DNA of 39,134 nt from Prevotella sp. GTDB lineage: Bacteria > Bacteroidota > Bacteroidia > Bacteroidales > Bacteroidaceae. Within the stretch, counting starts at the first letter, position 1. Every line of letters starts with the position of its first letter. A program made the position numbers and the translations under genes. This document shows positions 1 through 8,534 of this stretch, piece after piece. The stretch lies in assembly GCA_017541365.1 (NCBI GenBank), contig JAFXZF010000038.1, positions 1 to 39,134 of the forward strand, in the 5' to 3' direction. The notes beneath the pieces were generated by a model. The model did not search any database and was not told the origin of the DNA. It saw only the letters and a list, made by a program, of their open reading frames with translations.

Positions 1-2929
1 CGGTAGGCAGCACGTTCATCGTGGTGTTAAGATAGTAGGCACGTGGCTCATTCTGCCAAGGACGACCGAGGGTATAGTTTCCGTCGGTTATCATATCCTC
101 GCCCTCTCTTGCCTTAATATTACATCCTTGGAACACATAGCCCCACTTAGTGTCGGCAGTAGTGTTAGGAGCAACAATGACATCACCCTTGTTCTGTGGT
201 CGATAGAGGAGTATGAGGTCACACTCCTTGAAGAAGATGTCGCCTCCACCGCAGATGAAGTCAACGGTGCCGTAGATGTCGCAGTTCTCAAGGTAAGTGC
301 GCTTGCCTGTTACGTAGGTGTCCTGGCACGCCTGCATGACAACATTCTTCAGCACAGCCTTATTGCCTCCGGTGACTGCCACGCTAACTCCCTTGTCAGC
401 TGTGGGGTAGTCGTAGTTGTTGCGTATGGTAATGTCCTGCAGGTAAATGCCCGTGCCATTGCCCAGATTCAGTGTTGACGAGGTGATGCCGTCAGTAGTT
501 CCCTCGATAATCACGCCATCCTTACTCTCACCGATGAGCGATACGTTATATACATCGTTCCAGTTGTCAATCTTCAGGGACACGTTATACTGGTAGCTGC
601 CCACGAGGGTACCATACGTATAGCTTCCGTTTTTGAGGAACACTGTCTTGCGTGAGGCATCGGCAGTCTTGTTTGACACCTTGAGTTCCTCAAGCGCGGC
701 ATCAAGTTCTGCGGCATCGCTTACCACGTAGTCGTATGTTGCCTTTGCCACCATTGGCTTGGCATCGGTATTTACAGCAACATTAATTGCCTCAGCATTT
801 GAGTTGCCATAGCTGTCAACAACGTTTCCTACAGGGATAGACATGGTGTACTCTGTACTGTAGTCAAGATTCCATATAGGGAATACCAGTACTGCGCTGC
901 CGCCCTTTGCTGTCACAACGTTTCCGTTAATGTTAGCGTTAACGTCTGAGGGTATCTCACGGTCGAAGGTAAGCGTCACCACGGCATGGTTGTTAACCAC
1001 ATTGACATCCTCTGCCGTCTTCTGCGGAGCAGTGCCTGGATCCTGATTGATGATGGTGAGCTGTATCCATGCCATAGGCTGACCGCTCTTTGGCTGGTTG
1101 ATGATGATATCGTTTCCTGCAGAATGATTGTCTATATTCACGATAATGTCGTGCTTGGCACCCTCTGACTCATGGTAGTACTTGTTGTCAACGGGTATAT
1201 ATGCCGTAGCACCTGTGGAGGTAACAGACACCACTCGTGCGTCGTTGCCTGCATAGTTGTTTGTCGCATCCTTGAATACAAGCTGCTTCACGACGACATC
1301 GGCAGGAAGGCTCAGCGTATAGCTGTTGCCGTTCAGTTTGAAGTACTGGTTGTAACCGTCAAGACTGGTGGTAGAGAACGTGTAGATGCCGTTGGTCCAT
1401 GTATTGTTCTCACGTGTGCCCTCATTGTTCTTTATATCAACGGACTTCTCATCGCCTGCAGGTGTATATACATGTACATTATTCAGTACGAGGGTGTAGT
1501 CGCGCTCTATATCAGTGCCACCGATAGCACCGTGAATGGTGTAGGTGTATGTAGAACCGCTGATGACAGGGGCTGACACCGTAGCTGTCTCACCGTCAAC
1601 CTGCGTAGCTGCTATAACGGGTGCCGTGGTGTAGCAGACACCGTATGTGGCTGTATAGCCTGTGCTGCTGTCGTTGATGTCATCGAGCACGTCAATGCTT
1701 GTGCCGTCAATGGTGATAGCAGTGAGTGACATCTCGCCGATACGGAAGAGCTTCAGCGTACTGGTAAGTTTAGCAGCAGTAGCCCCTGCATCGGGGGTAA
1801 GGGTAGCGGTAACGATGACGTAGTCGTTGAGAGCAGGAGTAGCGACGGTGTAGGTATCATCGCCATTGTCAGTCACGCTGACTGCAGAGTTGCTGCTGTC
1901 AACAGCAGTGACGGCAACAATGCCGTTGGTAGCACCTATACCGAATGTCGTCGTAGCATCGTAGGCAACAGGCAGGGTGCACAGGTAGTCTGTCTCTGTA
2001 CCTGCGGTGACGGTCTGTCCCGTGACAGTATAGTCGGTAAACTCTGCTGCCGTGCCTGTGTAGGCAAACTCTATATTCTTATAATTACATATATAGCTGC
2101 TACCGTCAGAGAACGTAAAGGTCATGGTCTTATAACCTGCCGCGATACTCGGAATGTTGATGGTATTGGTGGTATATGCTCCTGGAGCATTGGAGGCGAT
2201 GGTGTAGTCTTCATTATACTCTTCCGTGCCTGTTGACAAGTCTTGAATCTTCACATTCATTGTACCACCCTGATTATAGCGGTATATGTCGAGCGAGAGG
2301 TCATAGCCTCCCTCCATGCTGCTGTAGAAGGCGTATGCCGCCTTGCCGCCGTTCTGCACATAACCCACGTTGGCACCGTTGTTTTCGGTCTTAGGACCGT
2401 TATAAGTACCCTTGGTGAGGGTGATGCTGCCAGGTATAACGTCCATAGTAGCATTGAAGTCGTCCTTGGCGTACAGACCTATGCTGCCCACATTGCAGAC
2501 GTAGCCACCGTTGTTGCTGAAACCGAAGGTGAGCGTCAGCGTGCCGGCAGGTACGGTGCCGAGGTCGAAGATGTGCTTGATGGATGGGGTCCAGCTTCCG
2601 TTTACCTCGACATCGACGGTCTTTGTAAACAAGTCGCTGGTGCCGTCGTTAAGGGTCACTGACACCTTCGGGGCGGCATTGTTGTTGGAACCCGTCAGGA
2701 AGTACAGCACCATATCCTGCGCCGCAGCGTTGGTGAGGGTAAAGGTAGCCGTAGCACCGCCGTAGATGCCGCCGAGGTTGCCATTGTCATTGTTGTTGAT
2801 AGTACCAGTGGTCGTTGACTCGCTCGTGACAAGGTATGAACCCGTCGTGAGAGGTATTGCCGTATCAGCCCAGGAAGCGATGACTCCCAGCAATATCAAG
2901 ACTGCGAAAGAAAATATTCTTCTACTCAT
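1..2929 (-). CDS. secreted multidomain pectinesterase (CE8), 3' end cut by window edge
   Basis: Demethylates pectin outside the cytoplasm. About 976 residues are visible and the frame is open to the window edge with no stop. The start gives a signal peptide (MSRRIFSFAVLILLGVIASWA, cleavage near ASW-ADT). Two beta-sandwich, CBM-like modules follow (about 25-130 and 145-260), then Ig-like/bacterial surface repeats (about 270-760), then a pectinesterase beta-helix from about 770. The enzyme signatures are visible: QACQDTYVTG (about 863-872), GTVDFICGGG (about 887) and LGRPW (about 955), supplying the two Asp and the Arg expected in CE8. It lies 47 bp after the GH3 gene on the same strand and is probably co-transcribed with it. 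The C-terminus, perhaps including a sorting domain, lies outside the window. The family call is firm; the binding modules are inferred from composition and position. Confidence 0.88.
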   Translation of the reverse strand, partial: MSRRIFSFAVLILLGVIASWADTAIPLTTGSYLVTSESTTTGTINNNDNGNLGGIYGGATATFTLTNAAAQDMVLYFLTGSNNNAAPKVSVTLNDGTSDLFTKTVDVEVNGSWTPSIKHIFDLGTVPAGTLTLTFGFSNNGGYVCNVGSIGLYAKDDFNATMDVIPGSITLTKGTYNGPKTENNGANVGYVQNGGKAAYAFYSSMEGGYDLSLDIYRYNQGGTMNVKIQDLSTGTEEYNEDYTIASNAPGAYTTNTINIPSIAAGYKTMTFTFSDGSSYICNYKNIEFAYTGTAAEFTDYTVTGQTVTAGTETDYLCTLPVAYDATTTFGIGATNGIVAVTAVDSSNSAVSVTDNGDDTYTVATPALNDYVIVTATLTPDAGATAAKLTSTLKLFRIGEMSLTAITIDGTSIDVLDDINDSSTGYTATYGVCYTTAPVIAATQVDGETATVSAPVISGSTYTYTIHGAIGGTDIERDYTLVLNNVHVYTPAGDEKSVDIKNNEGTRENNTWTNGIYTFSTTSLDGYNQYFKLNGNSYTLSLPADVVVKQLVFKDATNNYAGNDARVVSVTSTGATAYIPVDNKYYHESEGAKHDIIVNIDNHSAGNDIIINQPKSGQPMAWIQLTIINQDPGTAPQKTAEDVNVVNNHAVVTLTFDREIPSDVNANINGNVVTAKGGSAVLVFPIWNLDYSTEYTMSIPVGNVVDSYGNSNAEAINVAVNTDAKPMVAKATYDYVVSDAAELDAALEELKVSNKTADASRKTVFLKNGSYTYGTLVGSYQYNVSLKIDNWNDVYNVSLIGESKDGVIIEGTTDGITSSTLNLGNGTGIYLQDITIRNNYDYPTADKGVSVAVTGGNKAVLKNVVMQACQDTYVTGKRTYLENCDIYGTVDFICGGGDIFFKECDLILLYRPQNKGDVIVAPNTTADTKWGYVFQGCNIKAREGEDMITDGNYTLGRPWQNEPRAYYLNTTMNVLPT

Positions 2930-2976
2930 AATTTTTATATACATTTTTATGTTGTTATATCATTTAGGGAAATCGC

Positions 2977-5900
2977 TTACTTCTTGAAATACTTCACACC
3001 ATTGAGTACATACACTCCCTTGGGAAGGGTATCAAACCTCTCGGCAGAGCAGATGTAGGCACCCATGACAGAGTAGATATGGTCGGTCTGTAGCAACTGA
3101 CGTGCACTCTTTATGGCAGGGAACTCCTCGATGTGGGTAGAGACGTAGGTCTCTTCTGCTACACCAGGTGCTGGAGTGACAGTGCATGTCTGCTGTATGT
3201 CGGCATCGGCAGAAGATGTGGCAACCTGCAACTTCACTGTCTGACCGTCAACAAGGAACTGGTGAGTAGCCTCGCTATAGTAGGCAAGTGAACGGTAGCT
3301 TACCGGTATCTGGACTGTCTTCTGCTCGCCAGGTTCGAGTTCTACGCGTTGGAAACCCACGAGGCGCTTGTTGAGAGTGCCGAAGTTAGAATCGCCGTTG
3401 AAATCGGCATAAATCTGTATCACGTCAGCACCCTTGCGGTCGCCGGTATTCTTTATCTTAACGCTGACAACACCGTCGGCAGACTTGGCAGGCGTAGTAG
3501 CTGAAGCATCACTGTAGGCGAAGGTGGTGTAAGAGAGACCATAACCGAATGGGAACTGCGGTGTGCCCTTCTGCTGCTTCTTGGTAGCCTTGCCATAGTA
3601 CATATAGGTGTAGCCCCAGTCATCGATGTTGTACTCCAGCATACCGTCAGAACCAGCGTGGCTGCCTGTTCCAAATGAAGACTCACCCTTCTGTGGCAGT
3701 TCGTTGATATCAGCATACCATGTAGAGGTGAGGTGACCTGATGGGTTGATGTCGCCAAAGATGGCATCACAGATAGCCTGTCCCTGCGCCTGACCGCCAT
3801 ACCATGCCTCGAGGATGGCAGGAACATTGCTTATCGCTGAGAGATCGAGAGAAGAACCAGACTCAAGAACAACAATGACATTGCTGTTTACTTCGAGGAG
3901 TTTGTTGATAACCTGTGCTTGGTTGCCTGGCAGGGTGAGCACCCAACGGTCGTGACCCTCGGTGCCTGTCTCGTGGCTTGCCGGCTTAGACCAGTCGGTA
4001 CCACCGAGGAAGATGACGTAGTCAGCCTTCTTGGCTACTGCCACGGCACGGTCGATCATAGCATCAGTGGCTGCTTCGTTGACACCTGCTGAGGTGCTTA
4101 CCATATAGAGAGGGCCCTGTGTCTCCTCAGCTGGGAGCACTGTAGGAGCATTAGGATTGGTGAAGTTGAAGTACTGGTAGTTGCCGCAATAGCTGTTAGA
4201 GCCAGAGAACTTCACATACAGGTCGTGCTTACCTTTTACTACATCAGGGTCAACACTTGCAGTGACGGTGGTCCACTTGGTCCAGTTGCCCGTGTCCTCA
4301 TTGCTGACAGTGAGGAACGGAGTTGCGTCCTTGGAGTCGAGGATGAAGCTTACCTGCCCCAGACCAGAAGACTTGGCACCACATGACATGGCGAAGTTGG
4401 TGCATCCTGCCTCGCCGAAGTCCACATCCTTATATAAGAAGATATCACCAGGAGCTGTATTTTCGAGGTTGCCTGCGCCCTTGTCATTGTTGGCAGCGCC
4501 ACGCTTTGACACTACAGCCTCATCGAAAGGCACGGCAGGTATTTCACCTGTGCGCTTCTGCTCTACCACGAAGTTCATCTTCTTTGCAAATGCCTGATAT
4601 GGTGTGGTGGTATAGGTAGGTGTGCCAGAGTAGTCACCGAGCTGTATAGCATTGGCGTAAGGACCTATGAGTGCTATTGTTTTATTCGATGGAATGGGCA
4701 AAACAGAGCCTTCATTCTTCATCAACGTCATAGACTGCTGGGCTGCCTTGAGGGCGAGAGCCTGATTTGCCTCACTCTCGATGTCACCCTCTGCAACGCT
4801 GTTCCATGGGATGCTTACATAGTCCTCATCAAACTCGCCAAGGGCGAAACGCGTGGTGAGCAGTTCGATGAGTGCGTTATCAACAGTCTCCTCGGTGAGA
4901 TTAACATAGCCAAGTTCATCGGCTGTCTTGTACTCGTTGGAGAGGGCATTGAGCAAAGCACGCTGCAATACGGCAGAAGAACTGTACTGCTCGCAGTTTG
5001 AATTCAAACCGGCATTGAGACACAGAGCCGTAGCACGTGCCTCCATCATCTTCTCCTCACTATTAGAGTTTTCGTATGGATTCTTCCAATCGGCAGCACC
5101 AGTAGCGATGCTTCCCGCTGTATAGTTTCCGAAATAGAGGTGCTTGGTGGCACGATACACATCTGACACAGCGGCACAGTCGGAGGTGACATAACCGTTG
5201 AAGCCCCACTCCTTGCGCAGGATGTCGGTGAGAAGCATCTTGTTGCCGGAGCATGGAAGACCACCCTTAGCCTCTGTATAACCCTTGCCAACAGCATTCA
5301 CCTCGCTGAGGTCAGTGGAGATGGCATTATAGGCTGCCATCAGGGACTGCACATTACCATCCTTGACACACATCTCGAATGCCGGCAGATAGTACTCACG
5401 CATATTCTTCTCACTGACGAAAGAGGTGGTGGAGTGACGGCCTGCCTCATAGTTGTTGGCAGCGAAGTGCTTGGCACATGCCACAATCTTATAATAAGGA
5501 TTGGTCTCGTCCTGTGTGCCCTGTATGCCCTTGACAAACTGGGTAGCAAGCACACCGCAGAGGAATGGGTCCTCACCATAGTTCTCCTCCTCACGTCCCC
5601 AGCGTGGGTCGCGAGCCATATTGATAGTAGGAGACCATACGTTGAGACCTATCTTCCAACCTTTCACAAGACTGTTGCGCTGGTTGGTCTTATACATATG
5701 GTACGCACGTGCCTCGGTAGAGATAGCGTCGGCACACTGATATATCAACTCGGGGTTCCATGTGGCTGACATACCTTTTGACTCAGGGAATGAGGTGGCA
5801 TTGCCCATACGAGCATAGCCGTGGATAGCTTCATTCCAATACTGATAATGAGGCAAGATGATGACACCGTCGCGTGTCACCTGGTCGGTAACGACGGAAC

Positions 5901-6060
5901 CGAACTGTCCTGCCTTCTCTTCAAGTGTCAGCTCCTTGACAAGGAGTGTCGCACGCTCACGGAAAGAAAGGGAACGATTGAGCCAAGGATACTTCTCTAT
6001 ATCCTGTGCCATTACAGAAATCGCTACAAGCGACATGAGGGTTAGGAAAATCTTTCTCAT
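2977..6060 (-). CDS. GH3 beta-xylosidase/beta-glucosidase with inserted CBM-like domain
   Basis: Exo-acting glycoside hydrolase of family 3, probably periplasmic or surface-exposed, releasing xylose or glucose from plant oligosaccharides. 1027 aa. The signal peptide ends near VMAQ. The (beta/alpha)8 domain spans about 25-400 with the nucleophile Asp294 in YVTSDCAAV and the substrate-binding stretch ACAKHFAANN. The alpha/beta domain spans about 440-780 and carries ETGTEGHDR (about 697-705), where BXL-type GH3 enzymes place the acid/base Glu. An extra block at about 530-635 resembles a CBM6-type insert. A fibronectin-like domain (PFGYGLSYTTF onward) closes the core, followed by a short C-terminal extension. 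The NATSFPESKGMSA motif favours beta-xylosidase-like members, but specificity cannot be fixed from sequence. Upstream of the pectinesterase on the same strand; a plant-wall degradation pair. Confidence 0.9.
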   Translation of the reverse strand: MRKIFLTLMSLVAISVMAQDIEKYPWLNRSLSFRERATLLVKELTLEEKAGQFGSVVTDQVTRDGVIILPHYQYWNEAIHGYARMGNATSFPESKGMSATWNPELIYQCADAISTEARAYHMYKTNQRNSLVKGWKIGLNVWSPTINMARDPRWGREEENYGEDPFLCGVLATQFVKGIQGTQDETNPYYKIVACAKHFAANNYEAGRHSTTSFVSEKNMREYYLPAFEMCVKDGNVQSLMAAYNAISTDLSEVNAVGKGYTEAKGGLPCSGNKMLLTDILRKEWGFNGYVTSDCAAVSDVYRATKHLYFGNYTAGSIATGAADWKNPYENSNSEEKMMEARATALCLNAGLNSNCEQYSSSAVLQRALLNALSNEYKTADELGYVNLTEETVDNALIELLTTRFALGEFDEDYVSIPWNSVAEGDIESEANQALALKAAQQSMTLMKNEGSVLPIPSNKTIALIGPYANAIQLGDYSGTPTYTTTPYQAFAKKMNFVVEQKRTGEIPAVPFDEAVVSKRGAANNDKGAGNLENTAPGDIFLYKDVDFGEAGCTNFAMSCGAKSSGLGQVSFILDSKDATPFLTVSNEDTGNWTKWTTVTASVDPDVVKGKHDLYVKFSGSNSYCGNYQYFNFTNPNAPTVLPAEETQGPLYMVSTSAGVNEAATDAMIDRAVAVAKKADYVIFLGGTDWSKPASHETGTEGHDRWVLTLPGNQAQVINKLLEVNSNVIVVLESGSSLDLSAISNVPAILEAWYGGQAQGQAICDAIFGDINPSGHLTSTWYADINELPQKGESSFGTGSHAGSDGMLEYNIDDWGYTYMYYGKATKKQQKGTPQFPFGYGLSYTTFAYSDASATTPAKSADGVVSVKIKNTGDRKGADVIQIYADFNGDSNFGTLNKRLVGFQRVELEPGEQKTVQIPVSYRSLAYYSEATHQFLVDGQTVKLQVATSSADADIQQTCTVTPAPGVAEETYVSTHIEEFPAIKSARQLLQTDHIYSVMGAYICSAERFDTLPKGVYVLNGVKYFKK

Positions 6061-6108
6061 ATTGTTTTATTGTTTGGGGTTAATTATCGGTTTAGCTTCT
6101 TCTGCATG

Positions 6109-6116
6109 CAAAATTA
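6109..6116 (-). promoter_or_regulatory. -7 element of GH3/pectinesterase promoter
   Basis: Minus-strand TAATTTTG matches the Bacteroidota -7 consensus TAnnTTTG and lies about 49 bp before the GH3 start codon. No convincing TTG -33 element was found at the usual distance. Confidence 0.5.
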
Positions 6117-6182
6117 CTCCTTTAATCATATTCATAAGGTTGAAAAATATGGCAATAGGGTGCAATTTCCATATCTTTTTAC

Positions 6183-6190
6183 TATCTTTG
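6183..6190 (+). promoter_or_regulatory. -7 element of ung promoter
   Basis: TATCTTTG matches TAnnTTTG and lies 40 bp before the ung start codon, in the divergent spacer with the GH3 gene. No clear -33 element. Confidence 0.5.
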
Positions 6191-6230
6191 CAACAAAATT
6201 AGTACTTGACTGAAACAAAATTACACCATC

Positions 6231-6926
6231 ATGGAAGTGCAGATAGAAAAAAGTTGGAAAGAAGCTTTGAGGGAGGAGTTTGAGAAGGAGTACTTCGCAC
6301 GGCTCACCAGTTTCGTGCGAAGCGAATACAAACAACATACGTGCTATCCTCCTGGCAACGAGATATTTAACGCCTTCAACCTCTGTCCTTTAGACAGGGT
6401 AAAGGTGGTGATACTGGGACAGGATCCTTATCACGGTCCTGGACAGGCGGAGGGACTGTGCTTCTCAGTAAAGACGGGTGTGGCATTGCCACCATCGCTG
6501 GTCAACATATTTAAAGAGGTGAAGGCTGACATCGGCACCGTGCCGCAAGTAGTGAAGGATGCACAAGGGCAGAGCGTGTACGATGGTTCGCTGCGTCGAT
6601 GGGCAGAACAGGGAGTTTTTCTGCTTAACACATGTCTGAGTGTCAGAGAGCACGAGGCTAACAGTCACTCACGCCAGGGATGGGAAACATTTACAGATGC
6701 TGTGATAAATATTGTCTCTGACAAACAGGAACACGTAGCATTTATGCTGTGGGGAGGACCGGCAAAAACAAAGAAGAAAATAATAGACACCACCAAGCAT
6801 CTCGTGCTTGAGAGTGTCCATCCTTCTCCCCTATCCGCCAACCGCGGTGGGTGGTTTGGTAACCATCATTTCAGCCAGTGTAACAAGTGGCTCACTAGTC
6901 TGGGACTAACGCCAATCATTTGGTAG
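6231..6926 (+). CDS. ung: uracil-DNA glycosylase
   Basis: Removes uracil from DNA as the first step of base-excision repair in the cytoplasm. 231 aa, the normal length for family 1 UDG. The water-activating motif GQDPYHGP holds Asp65 and is followed by GLCFSV, whose Phe stacks on uracil. The C-terminal HPSPLSA loop with the catalytic His and the GNHHFSQCN end are intact. Its last 21 bases overlap the 3' end of the convergent DUF3109 gene. A TAnnTTTG element lies 40 bp upstream. Confidence 0.97.
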   Translation: MEVQIEKSWKEALREEFEKEYFARLTSFVRSEYKQHTCYPPGNEIFNAFNLCPLDRVKVVILGQDPYHGPGQAEGLCFSVKTGVALPPSLVNIFKEVKADIGTVPQVVKDAQGQSVYDGSLRRWAEQGVFLLNTCLSVREHEANSHSRQGWETFTDAVINIVSDKQEHVAFMLWGGPAKTKKKIIDTTKHLVLESVHPSPLSANRGGWFGNHHFSQCNKWLTSLGLTPIIW

Positions 6927-7514
6927 ATTTCTCGCTGCTTCGCATAGCGCTTCGTACCATTCCTCGCCAAAGCGTCTGATGAGAGGCTCTTTCAAGAATT
7001 TGTATAAAGGCATCTGCAGCTCTTTGCCCTTCTTTACTGCATCCTTACACACGTGCCAACGGTGATATGCAAGGGCTGTCAGTCCGTTGCTGAGGGTATC
7101 TTCACGAATAGGATACAGAGCACATGATATAGGTTTCTGCCATTTTATCTTACCGCTGCGATATGCTTTCTCGAAAGCACAGAGACAGCAGTTTTTTATG
7201 GTTTCATCGGCAATATCTATATCTTCATAACATGTAAAGACACAGTCCTTGCCATTTACTATGCTGGTAACGAGGTCGCCATCGCGGTCGTTGTATGCCA
7301 CACCCTGAGCCTCTACAACCAACTGGGCAGGGACAGACATGTCATGGCGTACGGCATCAAGATTTTCTTCTATCAGAGCCAACTCATCAAGGGTAATCGG
7401 CGCACCGGCATCGCCCTCTATGCAACAGATGCCCTTGCACTTGGCAAGGTCACAACAAAAATACTCCGTCAGTATATCTGACGAAACAAGAACATTGTCT
7501 ATCTGTACTATCAT
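6906..7514 (-). CDS. DUF3109 family Cys-rich protein
   Basis: Function unknown. 202 aa, cytoplasmic, with clustered cysteines (FCCDLAKCKGICC near the N-terminus, CVFTCYED, CCLCAFEKA, and ISCALYPIR) that suggest a metal or Fe-S site, as in related YkgJ-type proteins. The family is common in Bacteroidota; the function is not established and none is claimed here. Same strand and 48 bp downstream of the AraC-type regulator, so possibly co-transcribed. Its 3' end overlaps ung by 21 bp. Confidence 0.8.
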   Translation of the reverse strand: MIVQIDNVLVSSDILTEYFCCDLAKCKGICCIEGDAGAPITLDELALIEENLDAVRHDMSVPAQLVVEAQGVAYNDRDGDLVTSIVNGKDCVFTCYEDIDIADETIKNCCLCAFEKAYRSGKIKWQKPISCALYPIREDTLSNGLTALAYHRWHVCKDAVKKGKELQMPLYKFLKEPLIRRFGEEWYEALCEAARNLPNDWR

Positions 7515-7562
7515 CGTATGCTGCTTGTTGTATTGTCGGCGTACGGGCTAAGAAACAGACCG

Positions 7563-8456
7563 TCACTCTATGCCATTCCTATACTCAGAAGGGCTGACAC
7601 CGACATTCTCCTTGAAAAACTTGCCGAAGAAAGACTGAGAAGGGAAATTGAGGTCGGCAGCAATCTCAAACATCCTCTTATTGGTATGACGCAACAGATT
7701 GCGCATCTCGGTAGTAACAAACTTGTCTATCCACTCGTTTGGCGTACGACGGCTAACGGAGGATATAACCTCACTGAGATACTTTGGCGTGATATTCATC
7801 TCCTTAGCATACCACTGCACCTGACGTTGCTGGCGGAAGTTCTTCTCTACCAACTGCACAAACTCAACGAATATATGCTCACCCCTCGACTGCTTCTCTT
7901 CCTTACGGGGATGGTTGATTACGTTTTCAAATACATTATTGAAATCATATAGCAAAGCGAGGATAAGCAGTCGTACCACCTCCTTGCGATAGCGATGATG
8001 AGATGTAAGGATACGTGTCTCTATGGCATCGAAATAACGACGTGCCGTAGCAATATCTTCTTTCTTAACCTCAAAGACTGGATGATTGTGACTCAAGAGG
8101 AAAAGGCTGCTCATATATGTGACATTTTGCAGCACATCATGCAACATCTTGTATGATATGAATATGCCGAATCCGTTGTAGTCATCGCTGTAACGAATGT
8201 TGTCAACGACCGACTCCTCCGTAACCACCATTACGCTGTCACTACTTACCACACGTTTCTTTCCATTCACATTCAGCGTCACTATACCCTCAGTGCATAT
8301 TCCGAGGAACAGGCACAAGGACATACGGCGTGGCTCTGCCATCACAGGCAGCTGGCGCAACGATTTTATCACTGCGATGTCTTCACCTATATGCGGCACG
8401 TCATACGTCTTGATAATTCGCTCTATGTTTATGGACAGGATTTCTTTTCTTCTCAT
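7563..8456 (-). CDS. AraC-family transcriptional regulator
   Basis: DNA-binding regulator, 297 aa. The N-terminal half looks like a cupin-type sensing domain (VTLNVNGKKRVVSSDSVMVV). The C-terminal ~100 residues hold two helix-turn-helix units: WYAKEMNITPKYLSEVI and MFEIAADLNFPSQSFFGKFFKENVGVSPSEYR, the latter being the AraC signature. Similar small AraC proteins are frequent in Bacteroidota. Targets and ligand are unknown. It lies downstream of the gyrB terminator on the same strand. No TAnnTTTG element was seen in the short upstream spacer. Confidence 0.88.
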   Translation of the reverse strand: MRRKEILSINIERIIKTYDVPHIGEDIAVIKSLRQLPVMAEPRRMSLCLFLGICTEGIVTLNVNGKKRVVSSDSVMVVTEESVVDNIRYSDDYNGFGIFISYKMLHDVLQNVTYMSSLFLLSHNHPVFEVKKEDIATARRYFDAIETRILTSHHRYRKEVVRLLILALLYDFNNVFENVINHPRKEEKQSRGEHIFVEFVQLVEKNFRQQRQVQWYAKEMNITPKYLSEVISSVSRRTPNEWIDKFVTTEMRNLLRHTNKRMFEIAADLNFPSQSFFGKFFKENVGVSPSEYRNGIE

Positions 8457-8477
8457 GTAACGTTTGGGGATTAGGAT

Positions 8478-8519
8478 AAAAAAAAAGAGCAGTTTGCACT
8501 TTATACGTGCAAACTACTC
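8478..8519 (-). terminator. rho-independent terminator of gyrB
   Basis: On the minus strand, GAGTAGTTTGCAC and GTGCAAACTGCTC pair over 13 bp (one G-U) around a 7-nt loop and are followed by nine T. It lies just past the gyrB stop. Confidence 0.9.
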
Positions 8520-8534
8520 TCCATCGTTTATTGT

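Noticed and set aside
2930..2976. Terminator between the GH3 and pectinesterase genes
   Set aside because: No stem followed by T run on the minus strand; the genes are more likely co-transcribed.
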